From Allopusillimonas ginsengisoli (GTDB taxonomy: Bacteria > Pseudomonadota > Gammaproteobacteria > Burkholderiales > Burkholderiaceae_B), in NCBI RefSeq assembly GCF_004153455.1, contig NZ_SDQE01000004.1:170213-234212 (forward strand): a DNA stretch of 64,000 nucleotides, in the 5' to 3' direction. The position numbers were made by a program, and so were the translations under genes. The notes beneath the pieces are model-generated. The model was not told where the DNA came from. It saw nothing but the letters and a program-made list of their open reading frames with translations, and did no database searches. Shown here piece after piece: positions 37,200 through 46,338 of this stretch. The first letter of the stretch is position 1. Each line of letters starts with the position of its first letter.

Positions 37200-38039
37200 A
37201 TGTCCGCCCTGCGCCGTGCCCGTTCGCCCGCGCCGCCTGAAGCGGCGTCAGGCCCCCCGATCCGTGCGTTGCCCTCTTCCGGACGAGCCGCGCTGCGCAA
37301 AGCCGACAAACATCGTGTGCGCAAACTGGCGGGCGGCGCGCAATGCGCCCCCGTCTGGCTCTTTGATCTGGACAACACCCTGCATGACTGCTCGCGAGGC
37401 ATTTTTGGCGCCATCGACACCGCCATGTCCCGAGCGGTAGCCGACACGCTCGGCCTGGAGAAGGCCGCCGCCGACGAAATACGACATCGCTACTGGAAAC
37501 GTTACGGCGCCACCGTCATCGGCATGGTGCGCCATCATGGCGCACGCGCCGGGGATTTCCTGGAACGCAGTCACAATTTCGAGATCGCGCCGCTGGTACA
37601 CAGCGAGCGCGGGCTGGCGCGCAAGCTGGCGTGCTTGCCCGGGCGCAAGATACTGCTGACCAATGCGCCTTTGCGCTACGCGCGCGAAGTCCTCAACACC
37701 CTGGGCATCCTGCATTGTTTCGACGGCCTCTGGGCCATTGACCACATGACACTGCAAGGCCGCATGCGGCCCAAGCCTTCCGCCGCGCTGATGCGGCAGG
37801 TGCTCGCGCGGCTGGGCGTGCCCGCCCGGCGTGTCATCCTGGTTGAGGATACCTTGCGCAATTTGCGCGGGGCGCGCCAGGTCGGCATGCGCACCGTACA
37901 TGTGTTTCATCCTGGCACGCCTTTTTCCGCCCTGTACAGCGGCCGCGGTCTGTACGTAGACGCCCGGATCAATGCGATTGGCCATCTGTTGGTGGGCCGC
38001 TGCGGCCTGCGCATACCGCGCAGCCCGGATCACGAGTGA
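37200..38039 (+). CDS. HAD-family pyrimidine 5'-nucleotidase-like phosphatase
   Basis: A 279-residue HAD hydrolase. Catalytic motif I is WLFDLDNTLHD (near residue 53), motif II LLTNAPLRYAREVL, the lysine motif in MRPKPSAALM and motif IV VILVEDTLRNLRGARQVGM. The subgroup resembles Sdt1/YjjG-type pyrimidine nucleotidases common near argB in Burkholderiales. The first 50 residues are basic and low complexity, so the true start may be downstream. Its last 71 bases overlap the 3' end of the opposite-strand moeB gene, an unusually large convergent overlap. Confidence 0.85.
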   Translation: MSALRRARSPAPPEAASGPPIRALPSSGRAALRKADKHRVRKLAGGAQCAPVWLFDLDNTLHDCSRGIFGAIDTAMSRAVADTLGLEKAAADEIRHRYWKRYGATVIGMVRHHGARAGDFLERSHNFEIAPLVHSERGLARKLACLPGRKILLTNAPLRYAREVLNTLGILHCFDGLWAIDHMTLQGRMRPKPSAALMRQVLARLGVPARRVILVEDTLRNLRGARQVGMRTVHVFHPGTPFSALYSGRGLYVDARINAIGHLLVGRCGLRIPRSPDHE

Positions 38040-38748
38040 ATCCCAGGCTCTGCCACTGCATCGACAGCGCGTCCAGACACAGCAGGCGGCCGGTGAGGGG
38101 CTCCCCCATGCCCGACAGCAGTTTGATTGCCTCAGCGGCTTGTGTGCTGCCTATGATGCCCACGAGCGGCCCAAGCACCCCTGTGGTTGCGCAATAGAGC
38201 TCGCGCGCACCTTCATGCTCGGGGAACAGACAGTGGTAGCACGGGGCATCAGGGCGGCGTAAATCGTAAACACTGACCTGCCCCGCGAAGCGGATGGCTG
38301 CGCCCGAGATCAACGGCTTGCCGGCCTTGACGCAAGCCCGGTTGACCTCGTGCCGGGTCGCAAAGTTATCGCAGCAATCCAGCACGAGATCAACCTGGGA
38401 AACCAGTTCGTCCAGCGCCAGGCCGTGCAATCGGGCCACCACCGCATCGATACGGATATCGGGGTTGATCTCCTGCAACATGCGCTTGCCCGATTCCGCC
38501 TTGGGCCAACCCACCCTGGGCGTGGTATGCAGTATCTGCCGTTGCAGATTGCTGAGTTCGACCTCGTCATCGTCGGCCAATATCAGATGGCCCACGCCCG
38601 CCGCCGCCAGATAGGTGGCTGCCGGCGAGCCCAGTCCGCCGGCGCCTACGATGAGCACGCTGGCCTGCTGGAGGCGCTCCTGACCTTCGATACCAAACTC
38701 ATCGAGCAGAATGTGCCGCGCATAGCGCAATAACTGCTGATCATTCAT
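37969..38748 (-). CDS. moeB: molybdopterin-synthase adenylyltransferase / HesA-MoeB-ThiF family
   Basis: A 259-residue E1-like adenylyltransferase that activates the C-terminus of MoaD or ThiS. The nucleotide-binding stretch VLIVGAGGLGSPAATYLAAAG and DDDEVELSNLQRQILH with the following arginine region are typical. Zinc cysteines appear as CYHC (about 187) and CAVC near the C-terminus. There is no fused rhodanese domain. It overlaps ctpA upstream by 4 bp, and its C-terminal codons overlap the convergent phosphatase gene by 71 bp. Whether it serves molybdopterin or thiamine cannot be told. Confidence 0.9.
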   Translation of the reverse strand: MNDQQLLRYARHILLDEFGIEGQERLQQASVLIVGAGGLGSPAATYLAAAGVGHLILADDDEVELSNLQRQILHTTPRVGWPKAESGKRMLQEINPDIRIDAVVARLHGLALDELVSQVDLVLDCCDNFATRHEVNRACVKAGKPLISGAAIRFAGQVSVYDLRRPDAPCYHCLFPEHEGARELYCATTGVLGPLVGIIGSTQAAEAIKLLSGMGEPLTGRLLCLDALSMQWQSLGFTRDPGCAVCAGRSGPPTDGQSH

Positions 38749-40373
38749 TGCGTTACCGGCATAATTCCTTCGGGTGTAATGCGGAAATGCTCTACCGGCG
38801 CCCCGTTATTGGTTTTCTCTAGAGTTTTTTTTTCGGCCGCCGGCTTGTCGCTGCTGTGGTTGTTTCCGGATGAGGCAGGCTTGTCTTTGCGTTGCTCAGG
38901 GCCAGACGCGCCACGGCGGCCAGGCGTCGTGTCCGATGCCGTGCCGGCGTCTTGCTTGTCAGCGCCCTTGCGTGATTTTTCGGCCTGCGCCACCAGCTTG
39001 GGGTCATTCTGCTTGACCTGGCGCCCTTCCAGGAAATTGACCGCCTGAGAGAGCTGATAATCATCGTCGCCGCCAAACTCGAACATCTTGGGCGTGACAT
39101 CGGACTCGGATTCTTCGATTTCGGGCACGACCGATTCGTCTTCGACGACATTGCCGTTGATCAAATGGCGTTGCAGATCGACTTCGCGTGGCAGGCGAAA
39201 CAGATTGCCCTGCGCCGTGTCGTCGACCGTGATGTCGGGCTCCACGCCCGTGACCTGTATGGAACGGCCCGATGGCGTGTAGTAGCGCGCCGTCGTGAGC
39301 TTGATGCCGGTGTCTTCGCTAAGGGGAAGCACGCTTTGCACAGATCCCTTGCCAAAGGTGCGATTGCCCATGACCTTGGCGCGGCCATGATCCTGCAGTG
39401 CGCCCGCGACAATTTCGGAGGCCGATGCAGAGCCTACGTTGACCAGCACCACCATGGGAACGGTCTTGACCCAGTCGGCCACCTTGGCGCCGGACGCCGA
39501 CTGCGCGGCCACATCGAAATAGCCGCGCATGTAATCTGCCGGCTTGGCATAGTAATTGCGATTGGATGAAGGGATGCGGCCCTTGGTGGACACGACCAGC
39601 ACGTCTGGCTTGAGGAAGGCCGACGAGACGCCGATGGCGCTATCGAGCAACCCGCCCGGATCGTTGCGCAGGTCGAGCACCAGCGCCTTGGGCTTTTCTT
39701 TGGTGCTCAGCTCGCCCAATTGCCGGGTGAGGTCCTGCACGGTGCGTTCCTGGAACTGGGCAATGCGCACGTAGGCAATATCGTTGGGCAGCAATTTGCT
39801 GCGCACACTGCGCACCTTGATCAGATCGCGCACGATGTTCACGACCAGTGGCTTGTCGCGGCCCTTGCGCTGAATGGTGAGTTCGATGGTGGTCTTGGGC
39901 TCGCCGCGCATGAGCTTGATGGCGTCGCTGAGCGTCATGCCCTTGGTGGGCTTGCCATCAATGTGGGTGATGAGGTCGCCGGCCAGAATGCCCGCCCGCG
40001 CCGCTGGCGTATCTTCGATGGGCGCAATGACCTTGGGCATGCCGTCTTCGCTGCCGATCTCGATGCCCAGGCCGCCAAAACCGCCTTGGGTAATGGCTTC
40101 CATTTCCTTGAACGCATCGGCGTCCAGATACGCGGAATGCGGATCAAGGTCGCTGAACATGCCCTTGATGGCATCCTCGATGAGCTGCTTGTCGGTGACT
40201 GGCTCGACATAGCTGCTTTTGATGGCGCCGAATACATTGGCAAACTGCTGCAGGTCTTTGAGCGGCAATGGGTCGCCCCGCTGTGCAGCCGCTGTAATAC
40301 CAAGGCTGACCAGCACACCGCCCAGCGCCCCCACTACCACCAAACCGAAGCTGCCTAACCTGCGAGTGCCCAT
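38745..40373 (-). CDS. ctpA: carboxy-terminal processing protease CtpA (S41)
   Basis: A 542-residue S41 peptidase. An N-terminal signal/anchor (FGLVVVGALGGVLVSLGI) is followed by a PDZ domain (about 95-170; GGLGIEIG, AGDLITHIDG). The catalytic core has the nucleophile serine in NVGSASASEI (315-319) and general-base Lys342 in TFGKGSVQS. A long Lys/Ser/Asp/Glu-rich low-complexity tail (about 440-530) follows, typical for Burkholderiales homologues. It processes or degrades periplasmic proteins, possibly cell-wall hydrolases, fitting its place between envC and moeB. Start at 40373 follows cgggaac. Confidence 0.94.
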   Translation of the reverse strand: MGTRRLGSFGLVVVGALGGVLVSLGITAAAQRGDPLPLKDLQQFANVFGAIKSSYVEPVTDKQLIEDAIKGMFSDLDPHSAYLDADAFKEMEAITQGGFGGLGIEIGSEDGMPKVIAPIEDTPAARAGILAGDLITHIDGKPTKGMTLSDAIKLMRGEPKTTIELTIQRKGRDKPLVVNIVRDLIKVRSVRSKLLPNDIAYVRIAQFQERTVQDLTRQLGELSTKEKPKALVLDLRNDPGGLLDSAIGVSSAFLKPDVLVVSTKGRIPSSNRNYYAKPADYMRGYFDVAAQSASGAKVADWVKTVPMVVLVNVGSASASEIVAGALQDHGRAKVMGNRTFGKGSVQSVLPLSEDTGIKLTTARYYTPSGRSIQVTGVEPDITVDDTAQGNLFRLPREVDLQRHLINGNVVEDESVVPEIEESESDVTPKMFEFGGDDDYQLSQAVNFLEGRQVKQNDPKLVAQAEKSRKGADKQDAGTASDTTPGRRGASGPEQRKDKPASSGNNHSSDKPAAEKKTLEKTNNGAPVEHFRITPEGIMPVTQ

Positions 40374-40446
40374 GCATGTTCCCGATATGTTTTTCAAAAT
40401 ATTGTTCGCACCGTCAATCAATCGTGTCAAACAAATAGTACCGAAA

Positions 40447-41979
40447 TTAACGCGACAGCCAAAGCAGCGGGTTTACGGGGGTTCCCTTATGCCGGATTTC
40501 AAAATAAAGACCCGGCTCAACCTGGCCCCCTGTTGCCCCCACCGCGGCGACCGTGTCGCCTGCCTTGACGATATCTCCTACCTGTTTTAACAGGCTCTGG
40601 TTGTAAGCATACACGGTAAGATACTGGTCGCCATGATCCACGATCATGATGTTGCCAAAACCCGCCAACCAATTGGCATATACGACACGGCCCGCCGCCA
40701 CCACGCGCACCGGCGTGCCTTCTGACGCGCGCAGCACAATTCCACGCCACAGCCCGCCTTCCGGCCGTTGCGCACCAAATTTGCCCTGTATTTGACCCTT
40801 GACTGGGTAGGTCAGATGCTTGCCCAGGCCCTGGAAGCCGCCCGCCGGCACCGCCGGCTGCGCGCTTGGCGCCGCCTCGCCTGCCGGCGCAGTCCCGGGC
40901 GGTCGGATCCCCTCGACCGAGCCCCGGATCCGGGTAGCCTCCTCGCGCCGCTGGGCTTCGGCCTGCCGTGCCGCCTCGGCCTGTTGGGCCTGCTCGGCCT
41001 CCCGGGCCTGCTGGCGTGCCCGCTCCACCTGCTCACGAGCCCGCGCCGCTTCCTGAGCCTTTTGTTGCCGTTCGGCCTGCTCTTGAGCGCGTTGCGCGGC
41101 GAGTTCAGCTTCGCGGGCGCGTTCACGCTCGCGTTCCAGCGCCTGCCGACGCTCCAGCGCGGCTTTTCGGGCTTCTTCGGCCTTGCGGGCGGCCTCGGCG
41201 CGACGGCGGGCCTCTTCTGCCTTGCGGATTTCTTCCTGGCGCTTGATTTCGGCCTCAAGCCCCGTAATGAGCTCACCGAGCCGCTCATCGTTGCGCGACA
41301 GCGCTGCCGCCTGGCTCCGCTGCGTCTTGAGCGCCTGTTCGATACGGGCCAGTACGCGCTGACGTTCCGCCTTCTGCTTTTCGAGCGCCTGTTTTTCGCT
41401 CGTCGTTTGGTCTGCAACCTTTTCGAGCGCCTGCTTGCCAGCTTGCGCCTGATTCTGCAGCACGGCCAGCTCGTCGAGCGCCTGCCGCACGGCGCGTATC
41501 GCCTGGGCCTGCGACTGCGTGATGTAACCCAGATAGCTGAGATTGCGGCCTATCACCTGAGGATCATCGCCCGACAACAGCGCCGTCCAGGGCGACAGCC
41601 CGCCGGCGTACTGCGCGCGCAATTGGTCGCCCAGTTCGCCCTGACGTTCGGCCAGACGACCTTTTTGCGCGCTTATCTTGACGTTCAGGCCAGCGAGTTC
41701 GGCTTCAAGTTGCTTGCGGCGCGCATCCAGTTCGGCAAGCCGCCGATTGATATCGGAAATGGCGGACTCGGACGCCTTGAGTTCGTTCGCCGCATCACGG
41801 CGCGCGGACTCCTGGTTGTCGATTTCTTTTTGCAGCGCCGCGATGCGATCGCGCAGCTCGGCCTGCTGCTTGCGCGCGCTGGCCTGCTGCTGCGCAAGCG
41901 GAGCGTCCGCCCCCCATGCCAGCCCACCACTACAGAGGGCCAGAACCATGGAGGCTATCGCGCGCTGCGTCAACATCAT
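40447..41979 (-). CDS. envC: EnvC-like murein hydrolase activator (degenerate LytM)
   Basis: A 510-residue periplasmic protein with signal peptide (AIASMVLALCSGGLAWGAD), a very long charged coiled coil (about 25-350, including an Ala/Arg/Glu/Gln-rich stretch) and a C-terminal LytM/M23 domain (about 395-510). The zinc motifs are missing: the HxxxD position reads WRGIVLRA and the HxH position reads LYFEIRHKG. Like E. coli EnvC it should therefore not cut peptidoglycan itself but activate amidases at the division site, under FtsEX control. It starts directly after the gpmA stop and precedes ctpA. Confidence 0.92.
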   Translation of the reverse strand: MMLTQRAIASMVLALCSGGLAWGADAPLAQQQASARKQQAELRDRIAALQKEIDNQESARRDAANELKASESAISDINRRLAELDARRKQLEAELAGLNVKISAQKGRLAERQGELGDQLRAQYAGGLSPWTALLSGDDPQVIGRNLSYLGYITQSQAQAIRAVRQALDELAVLQNQAQAGKQALEKVADQTTSEKQALEKQKAERQRVLARIEQALKTQRSQAAALSRNDERLGELITGLEAEIKRQEEIRKAEEARRRAEAARKAEEARKAALERRQALERERERAREAELAAQRAQEQAERQQKAQEAARAREQVERARQQAREAEQAQQAEAARQAEAQRREEATRIRGSVEGIRPPGTAPAGEAAPSAQPAVPAGGFQGLGKHLTYPVKGQIQGKFGAQRPEGGLWRGIVLRASEGTPVRVVAAGRVVYANWLAGFGNIMIVDHGDQYLTVYAYNQSLLKQVGDIVKAGDTVAAVGATGGQVEPGLYFEIRHKGTPVNPLLWLSR

Positions 41980-42729
41980 TTAAGTACGGGCCTTGCCCTG
42001 GTTGGCCACGGCGGTCATGGCGGCCTCGATCTCGGCCGGATCGCCCAGATAGTAATGGCGTAGCGGTTTCAATTGGTCATCGAGCTCGTAGACCAGCGGC
42101 TGCCCCGTGGGGATATTCAACTGGGCGATATCGTCATCCGAAATATTGTCCAGATGCTTGACCAGCGCGCGCAAGCTGTTGCCATGGGCGGCGACCAGAA
42201 CCCGGCGCCCAGACCGGATGGCGGGCGCAATGGAATCGTTCCAGAATGGCAGCACACGATCCACCGTGTCTTTCAGGCATTCGGTAGAGGGAAGCTGGTC
42301 GGCCGGAACCTTGCTGTAGCGCGGGTCAAAACGAGGGTGACGGGGATCATCCTGGCTCATGGGTTCGGGGGCGATGGCATAGGCGCGGCGCCACACCAGC
42401 ACCTGCTCTTCACCGAACTTGGCGGCGGTTTCCGCTTTGTTCAAGCCTTGCAAGGCGCCATAATGACGCTCGTTCAGGCGCCAGCTCAGACCCACGGGCG
42501 TATGCATGGCATCCATGGCATCCAGGGCGATCCAGAGCGTGCGAATCGCGCGCTTGAGCACAGAAGAGAATGCCAGATCAAACTGAAAGCCGTTGTCCCG
42601 GAGCAGCTCGCCAGCCTGCCAGGCCTGTTTCCGTCCGGTGTCGGTAAGATCGACATCCTTCCAGCCGGTAAAACGGTTTTCGAGATTCCACTGGCTTTCG
42701 CCGTGGCGCATCAGGACGAGTTTATACAT
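41980..42729 (-). CDS. gpmA: 2,3-bisphosphoglycerate-dependent phosphoglycerate mutase
   Basis: A 249-residue dPGM interconverting 3- and 2-phosphoglycerate. The catalytic motif [20 protein letters not shown] carries the phospho-histidine near residue 9; [16 protein letters not shown] and the second histidine in [18 protein letters not shown] are present. It heads the minus-strand operon gpmA-envC-ctpA-moeB with no intergenic gap to envC, a conserved Burkholderiales arrangement joining glycolysis to cell-wall genes. Confidence 0.96.
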   Translation of the reverse strand: MYKLVLMRHGESQWNLENRFTGWKDVDLTDTGRKQAWQAGELLRDNGFQFDLAFSSVLKRAIRTLWIALDAMDAMHTPVGLSWRLNERHYGALQGLNKAETAAKFGEEQVLVWRRAYAIAPEPMSQDDPRHPRFDPRYSKVPADQLPSTECLKDTVDRVLPFWNDSIAPAIRSGRRVLVAAHGNSLRALVKHLDNISDDDIAQLNIPTGQPLVYELDDQLKPLRHYYLGDPAEIEAAMTAVANQGKART

Positions 42730-42748
42730 GATTGCTAACGCCTAAAAG

Positions 42749-42774
42749 TTGAAAATCGCGGACCATTTTATAAT
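42749..42774 (+). promoter_or_regulatory. candidate promoter of the rhodanese-grxC-secB-gpsA operon
   Basis: A perfect TATAAT at 42769-42774 with TTGAAA (4 of 6) at 42749-42754; the spacer is 14 bases, short of the ideal 17. The leader to the GTG at 42840 would be about 58 bases. Confidence 0.45.
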
Positions 42775-42839
42775 CCCCGGATTCTGCCCTGTATTCAGGG
42801 CCATGAACAGGCCGCCCGCCGGCCATAACAGGACACATC

Positions 42840-43250
42840 GTGGACTTTTTTCTTGACCAGACCAACCTCATCATTTTATTCACGGCCGTTGCTTCCGGCA
42901 TCATGCTGCTCCTGCCCACTATTCTCAAGGGCGGCGCCAAAACCGTAAGCGTCAGCGAGGCCGTCCTGCTGGCCAACCAAAAACAAGGGGTCTTTGTCGA
43001 CGTGCGCGGCCCGGAAGCGTTCAAGGCGGGCACGGTTCCCCAGGCACGCAGCCTGCCAGCCGCCGATATTCAAGCTAAACTGGGTTCTTTGCCCAAGGAC
43101 AAGCCCATTATCGTTGTTTGCGATCAAGGCCGCGAATCCACACGTATTGTCGGATCACTGCGCAAACAGGGTTATGACCAGGCGGTGGGCCTCGAAGGAG
43201 GCCTGCGCAGCTGGCTGCAGGCAGGCATGCCGCTGTCCCGCAAACACTGA
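42840..43250 (+). CDS. membrane-anchored rhodanese-like protein (YibN type)
   Basis: A 136-residue protein with an N-terminal transmembrane helix (LIILFTAVASGIMLLLPTIL) and one rhodanese domain: VFVDVRGPEAFKAGTVPQARSLP, and the active-site cysteine in VVCDQGRESTRI. It may transfer sulfur at the cytoplasmic face of the membrane. It uses a GTG start with AGGA eight bases upstream. grxC, secB and gpsA follow, the same order as E. coli yibN-grxC-secB-gpsA. Confidence 0.9.
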   Translation: MDFFLDQTNLIILFTAVASGIMLLLPTILKGGAKTVSVSEAVLLANQKQGVFVDVRGPEAFKAGTVPQARSLPAADIQAKLGSLPKDKPIIVVCDQGRESTRIVGSLRKQGYDQAVGLEGGLRSWLQAGMPLSRKH

Positions 43251-43273
43251 ATTGTTTTATCAAGGACCATATC

Positions 43274-43534
43274 ATGGCCAAGGTCACCATGTACTCCACG
43301 GGCGTCTGCCCCTTCTGCGTACGCGCTGAAATGCTGCTCAAGCAGCGCGGTGTCGCCGACATCGACAAAATCCGCATTGATCTCGATCCCGCCCAACGCG
43401 CCATCATGATGGAACGCACAGGGCGGCGCACCGTACCGCAGATCTATATTGGCGACACCCACGTGGGCGGTTACGATGAACTGGCTGCGCTGGACCGCGC
43501 AGACGGCCTCATGCCCCTGCTGCAGGCCGAATAA
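43274..43534 (+). CDS. grxC: glutaredoxin 3
   Basis: An 86-residue glutaredoxin with the dithiol active site CPFC at residues 12-15, cis-proline in RRTVPQIYIG and the GSH-binding GGYDEL. It uses glutathione to reduce protein and ribonucleotide-reductase disulfides. It lies 23 bases after the rhodanese gene and 44 before secB in a conserved cluster. Confidence 0.95.
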   Translation: MAKVTMYSTGVCPFCVRAEMLLKQRGVADIDKIRIDLDPAQRAIMMERTGRRTVPQIYIGDTHVGGYDELAALDRADGLMPLLQAE

Positions 43535-43578
43535 CAATACTGAACTTCCCACACTGAACCTTACCTAACGGAACCGAC

Positions 43579-44100
43579 ATGGCCGACGAACAAAAGACCA
43601 ACGCCCAGGAACAACAGCAAAACGCGCCAAGCTTCAGCCTGCAGCGCACCTACATCAAGGACCTGTCCCTGGAAATGCCGAACGCGCCACAGATCTTCCT
43701 CGAACAGGAAGGCCCCACGGTCGAGGTTTCCATCAATGTCGGCGGCCAGCGCCTGGCCGAAACCGTCTACGAAGCCACCGTGACAGCCACTGTCACCACG
43801 CGTATCCAGGATAAAGTCCTGTATCTGGTCGAAGCAACGCAGGCAGGCATTTTCGAAGCCGCCAACATCCCTGCTGAACAGCTCGATCCACTGCTCGGCA
43901 TTGTGTGCCCGACCATGCTCTACCCCTATCTGCGAGCCAACGTCGCTGATGCCATCAACCGCACGTCGCTGCCCGCATTGCACCTGACCGAAGTCAACTT
44001 CCAGGGGCTGTACGAGCAGCGGCTGGCACAGGCCGCCGAGGAGCAAAAAGACGAGAAGGAATCGGGTCTGTACGTGCCTCCTGGCACAACCCGCCAGTAA
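43579..44100 (+). CDS. secB: protein-export chaperone SecB
   Basis: A 173-residue acidic export chaperone that keeps precursors unfolded and delivers them to SecA. The family core is [30 protein letters not shown], and [20 protein letters not shown]. The C-terminal extension is Glu/Lys-rich. Ribosome site ACGGAAC precedes the ATG. gpsA starts 5 bases after the stop. Confidence 0.96.
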   Translation: MADEQKTNAQEQQQNAPSFSLQRTYIKDLSLEMPNAPQIFLEQEGPTVEVSINVGGQRLAETVYEATVTATVTTRIQDKVLYLVEATQAGIFEAANIPAEQLDPLLGIVCPTMLYPYLRANVADAINRTSLPALHLTEVNFQGLYEQRLAQAAEEQKDEKESGLYVPPGTTRQ

Positions 44101-44105
44101 TTGCG

Positions 44106-45224
44106 ATGAACGCAGTGGCGCCGCGTGTCGCCGTTCTAGGCGCAGGGAGCTGGGGCACGGCCCTGGCCGCGCTGGCAACCGCCAGGGCGAGCACACTGCT
44201 CTGGGCCCGCAACGCCGACATCGTGCGCGCCATTAATGCGCATCATGTCAACCAGCGGTATCTGCCGGATGTCGCGCTGCCCGATGCGCTGCGGGCGACG
44301 GCAAACCTGGATGAAGCCATCAGCCATGTCGCGCCATCCGGGCTGCCGAACGAATCGCGCGCGCCAATCGTCCCTGCCAATACGGCCGGGCCCCAGGCCG
44401 CCAACACACAGGTCGCCGGGAACAACCTCATTATTCTTGGCGTTCCGGTTGCGGGCCTCGCCGAGATCTGCAGGCAGCTTGCGGAACGGCTGGTCAACCG
44501 GCCACATCAGGGCTTGAGCGTGGTCTGGACCTGCAAGGGTTTTCATCACGAAACAGGCCAACTTCCCCACCAGATCGCCGCGTCCGCGTTTGCCGCGTTG
44601 CCCGGCGTGGGGCTGGGTGTGTTGTCCGGCCCTTCGTTCGCCCGCGAAGTCGCGCAAGGGCTGCCTGTCGCACTGACTATCGCCACCACCAGCTCCCCTA
44701 CGGCGCAGCGCGTGGTCGACATCATGCACGGCCGCCTCGCCCGGATATACACCAGCACGGATATTGTCGGCGTTGAAGTCGGCGGCGCGCTCAAGAACAT
44801 CATGGCCATAGCCTGTGGCATCGGCGATGGCCTTGGACTGGGCACCAATGCGCGCGCCGCGCTGATCACACGCGGGCTGGCCGAAATGCAGCGGCTGGGC
44901 CTGGCGCTGGGCGGTCAGGCAGAAACCTTTGCCGGCCTGACAGGCCTGGGCGATCTCGTGCTCACGGCCACGGGGCCGCTTTCTCGCAACCGGCAGGTGG
45001 GCGTCGCCATCGGCGAAGGCAAAACCCTGGAGCAGGCGCTGGCTGGCGGCATCACCGCCGAAGGCGCGCGCTGCGCCAGAGCGGCGCTGGCCCTCGGCCA
45101 ACACATGGGGGTAGAACTGCCCATTACCCAGGCGGTATGCCAGGTGCTGTTCGAAGGGCTGTCGCCCCGCAAGGCGGTGTCGTCGCTGCTGGCCCGGGAA
45201 GCCCGGCCCGAAGCGCCGACCTGA
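44106..45224 (+). CDS. gpsA: glycerol-3-phosphate dehydrogenase [NAD(P)+]
   Basis: A 372-residue enzyme making sn-glycerol 3-phosphate for phospholipids. The Rossmann motif is [26 protein letters not shown], the catalytic-lysine region [14 protein letters not shown] and [16 protein letters not shown] are intact. It is about 35 residues longer than the usual size: an insert of about 35 residues (about 78-112), rich in Pro, Ala and Asn, separates the SHVAPSG region from NLIILGVPV. An accessory block follows, where trmL would be expected. Confidence 0.95.
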   Translation: MNAVAPRVAVLGAGSWGTALAALATARASTLLWARNADIVRAINAHHVNQRYLPDVALPDALRATANLDEAISHVAPSGLPNESRAPIVPANTAGPQAANTQVAGNNLIILGVPVAGLAEICRQLAERLVNRPHQGLSVVWTCKGFHHETGQLPHQIAASAFAALPGVGLGVLSGPSFAREVAQGLPVALTIATTSSPTAQRVVDIMHGRLARIYTSTDIVGVEVGGALKNIMAIACGIGDGLGLGTNARAALITRGLAEMQRLGLALGGQAETFAGLTGLGDLVLTATGPLSRNRQVGVAIGEGKTLEQALAGGITAEGARCARAALALGQHMGVELPITQAVCQVLFEGLSPRKAVSSLLAREARPEAPT

Positions 45225-45339
45225 CGCGCCGCCGCGCCGGCCGGCATGGTTTTCATGCACGCTTGGGCGCCCGCCCTTTCAGCATCCCATGCCTTTCCCC
45301 GCTCAGCGGAACAAGAATGCGATTGAACAAGGAATACTC

Positions 45340-46338
45340 ATGACAATGAATGTTTTTGCAGGCCGCCGATTGAGCCGGACGCTCGCTTTGCTGATGGGTG
45401 CTGGCGCACTCGCCCTGTCGATGTCGGCACAGGCCGCATGGCCAGAGAAGCCAATACAGATGATTGTGCCCTTTCCACCCGGATCGTCGCCGGATACGCT
45501 GGCGCGCGCCATTGCAGAGCCACTGTCGGCAGATCTGGGCCAGCCTGTCGTCGTGGAAAACAAATCTGGCGCGGGCGGCAATATCGGCACGCGGTACGCC
45601 AGTCGCGCCAAGCCTGATGGCTACACCTTGCTGCTGACCATCAACGGCCCCATGGTGACGGCGCCGGCACTCTACAAGAAAACACTGGGCTACGATCCGC
45701 TCAAGGATCTCGCGCCCATCAGCCTGGTAGGCACCAGCCCCAACGTGCTTGTGGTGCCGGAGAAGTCTCGAGTCAAGTCCGTCAAAGACTTTGTCGACGC
45801 GGCCAAATCCAGCCCCGGCGCGCTGAACTACGGCACGGTCGGCCCGGGCAGTTCGTCGCACCTGGGCATGGCCATGCTGGAGCACCAGGCGGATATCAAG
45901 CTGGAACAGATTCCCTACCCCGGCTTCCCGCAGGTCATCATGGCCATCATCAACAACGATGTACAGGCCGGCTTCATGGTGCCTGGCATCGCCATGCCCC
46001 AGGTGGCTGCCGGCAAAGCGCGCGCATTGGCCATTACCAGCCTCGAGCCCAGCGATGTGCTGCCCGGCATCCCGACGATGGCTTCGCAGGGCTATCCTGG
46101 CTTCGAATCCATTTCCTGGGATGCGCTGTTTGTGCCGGCCGGCACACCGGAGGATATCGTCGCGCGGCTGAACGCCACCGTCGGAAAAATCCTGCAACGC
46201 GACGACATACGCAAGCAAATGGCTGCGCTGTACTTTACGCCCGCGCCTTCCTCCCCTCAAGCCTTGACCGACCTCATCATCAACGAAACGGCGCGTTGGG
46301 AAGAATTGATCGATCGTCTTGGACTCTCTCTGGACTGA
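45340..46338 (+). CDS. Bug/TctC family tripartite tricarboxylate transporter receptor
   Basis: A 332-residue periplasmic receptor of the Bordetella uptake gene (Bug) family. The signal peptide (LALLMGAGALALSMSAQAA) is followed by the family start WPEKPIQMIVPFPPGSSPDTLARAIAEPL; VVENKSGAGGNIG and PDGYTLLLT are hallmark words. No tctA/tctB membrane genes are adjacent, so it is an orphan receptor that must share a transporter or serve sensing. AAGGA lies before the ATG at 45340. Its stop overlaps the next gene's start by one base, coupling it to the flavin monooxygenase; the ligand may be that enzyme's substrate (inference). Confidence 0.92.
   Translation: MTMNVFAGRRLSRTLALLMGAGALALSMSAQAAWPEKPIQMIVPFPPGSSPDTLARAIAEPLSADLGQPVVVENKSGAGGNIGTRYASRAKPDGYTLLLTINGPMVTAPALYKKTLGYDPLKDLAPISLVGTSPNVLVVPEKSRVKSVKDFVDAAKSSPGALNYGTVGPGSSSHLGMAMLEHQADIKLEQIPYPGFPQVIMAIINNDVQAGFMVPGIAMPQVAAGKARALAITSLEPSDVLPGIPTMASQGYPGFESISWDALFVPAGTPEDIVARLNATVGKILQRDDIRKQMAALYFTPAPSSPQALTDLIINETARWEELIDRLGLSLD

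Noticed and set aside
41000..41420. Repetitive codons inside envC looking like tandem DNA repeats
   Set aside because: They encode a heptad coiled coil and vary in unit length; no exact DNA repeat unit.
40768..42063. 431-codon Leu/Arg-rich frame antisense to envC
   Set aside because: It mirrors the Ala/Arg/Glu/Gln-rich coiled coil of EnvC and spans into gpmA; low-complexity artefact.
45225..45339. Search for a tRNA or attachment site at the left edge of the accessory block
   Set aside because: No cloverleaf or direct repeat shared with the right edge (50100-50246) was found by eye, so integrative insertion is not supported.
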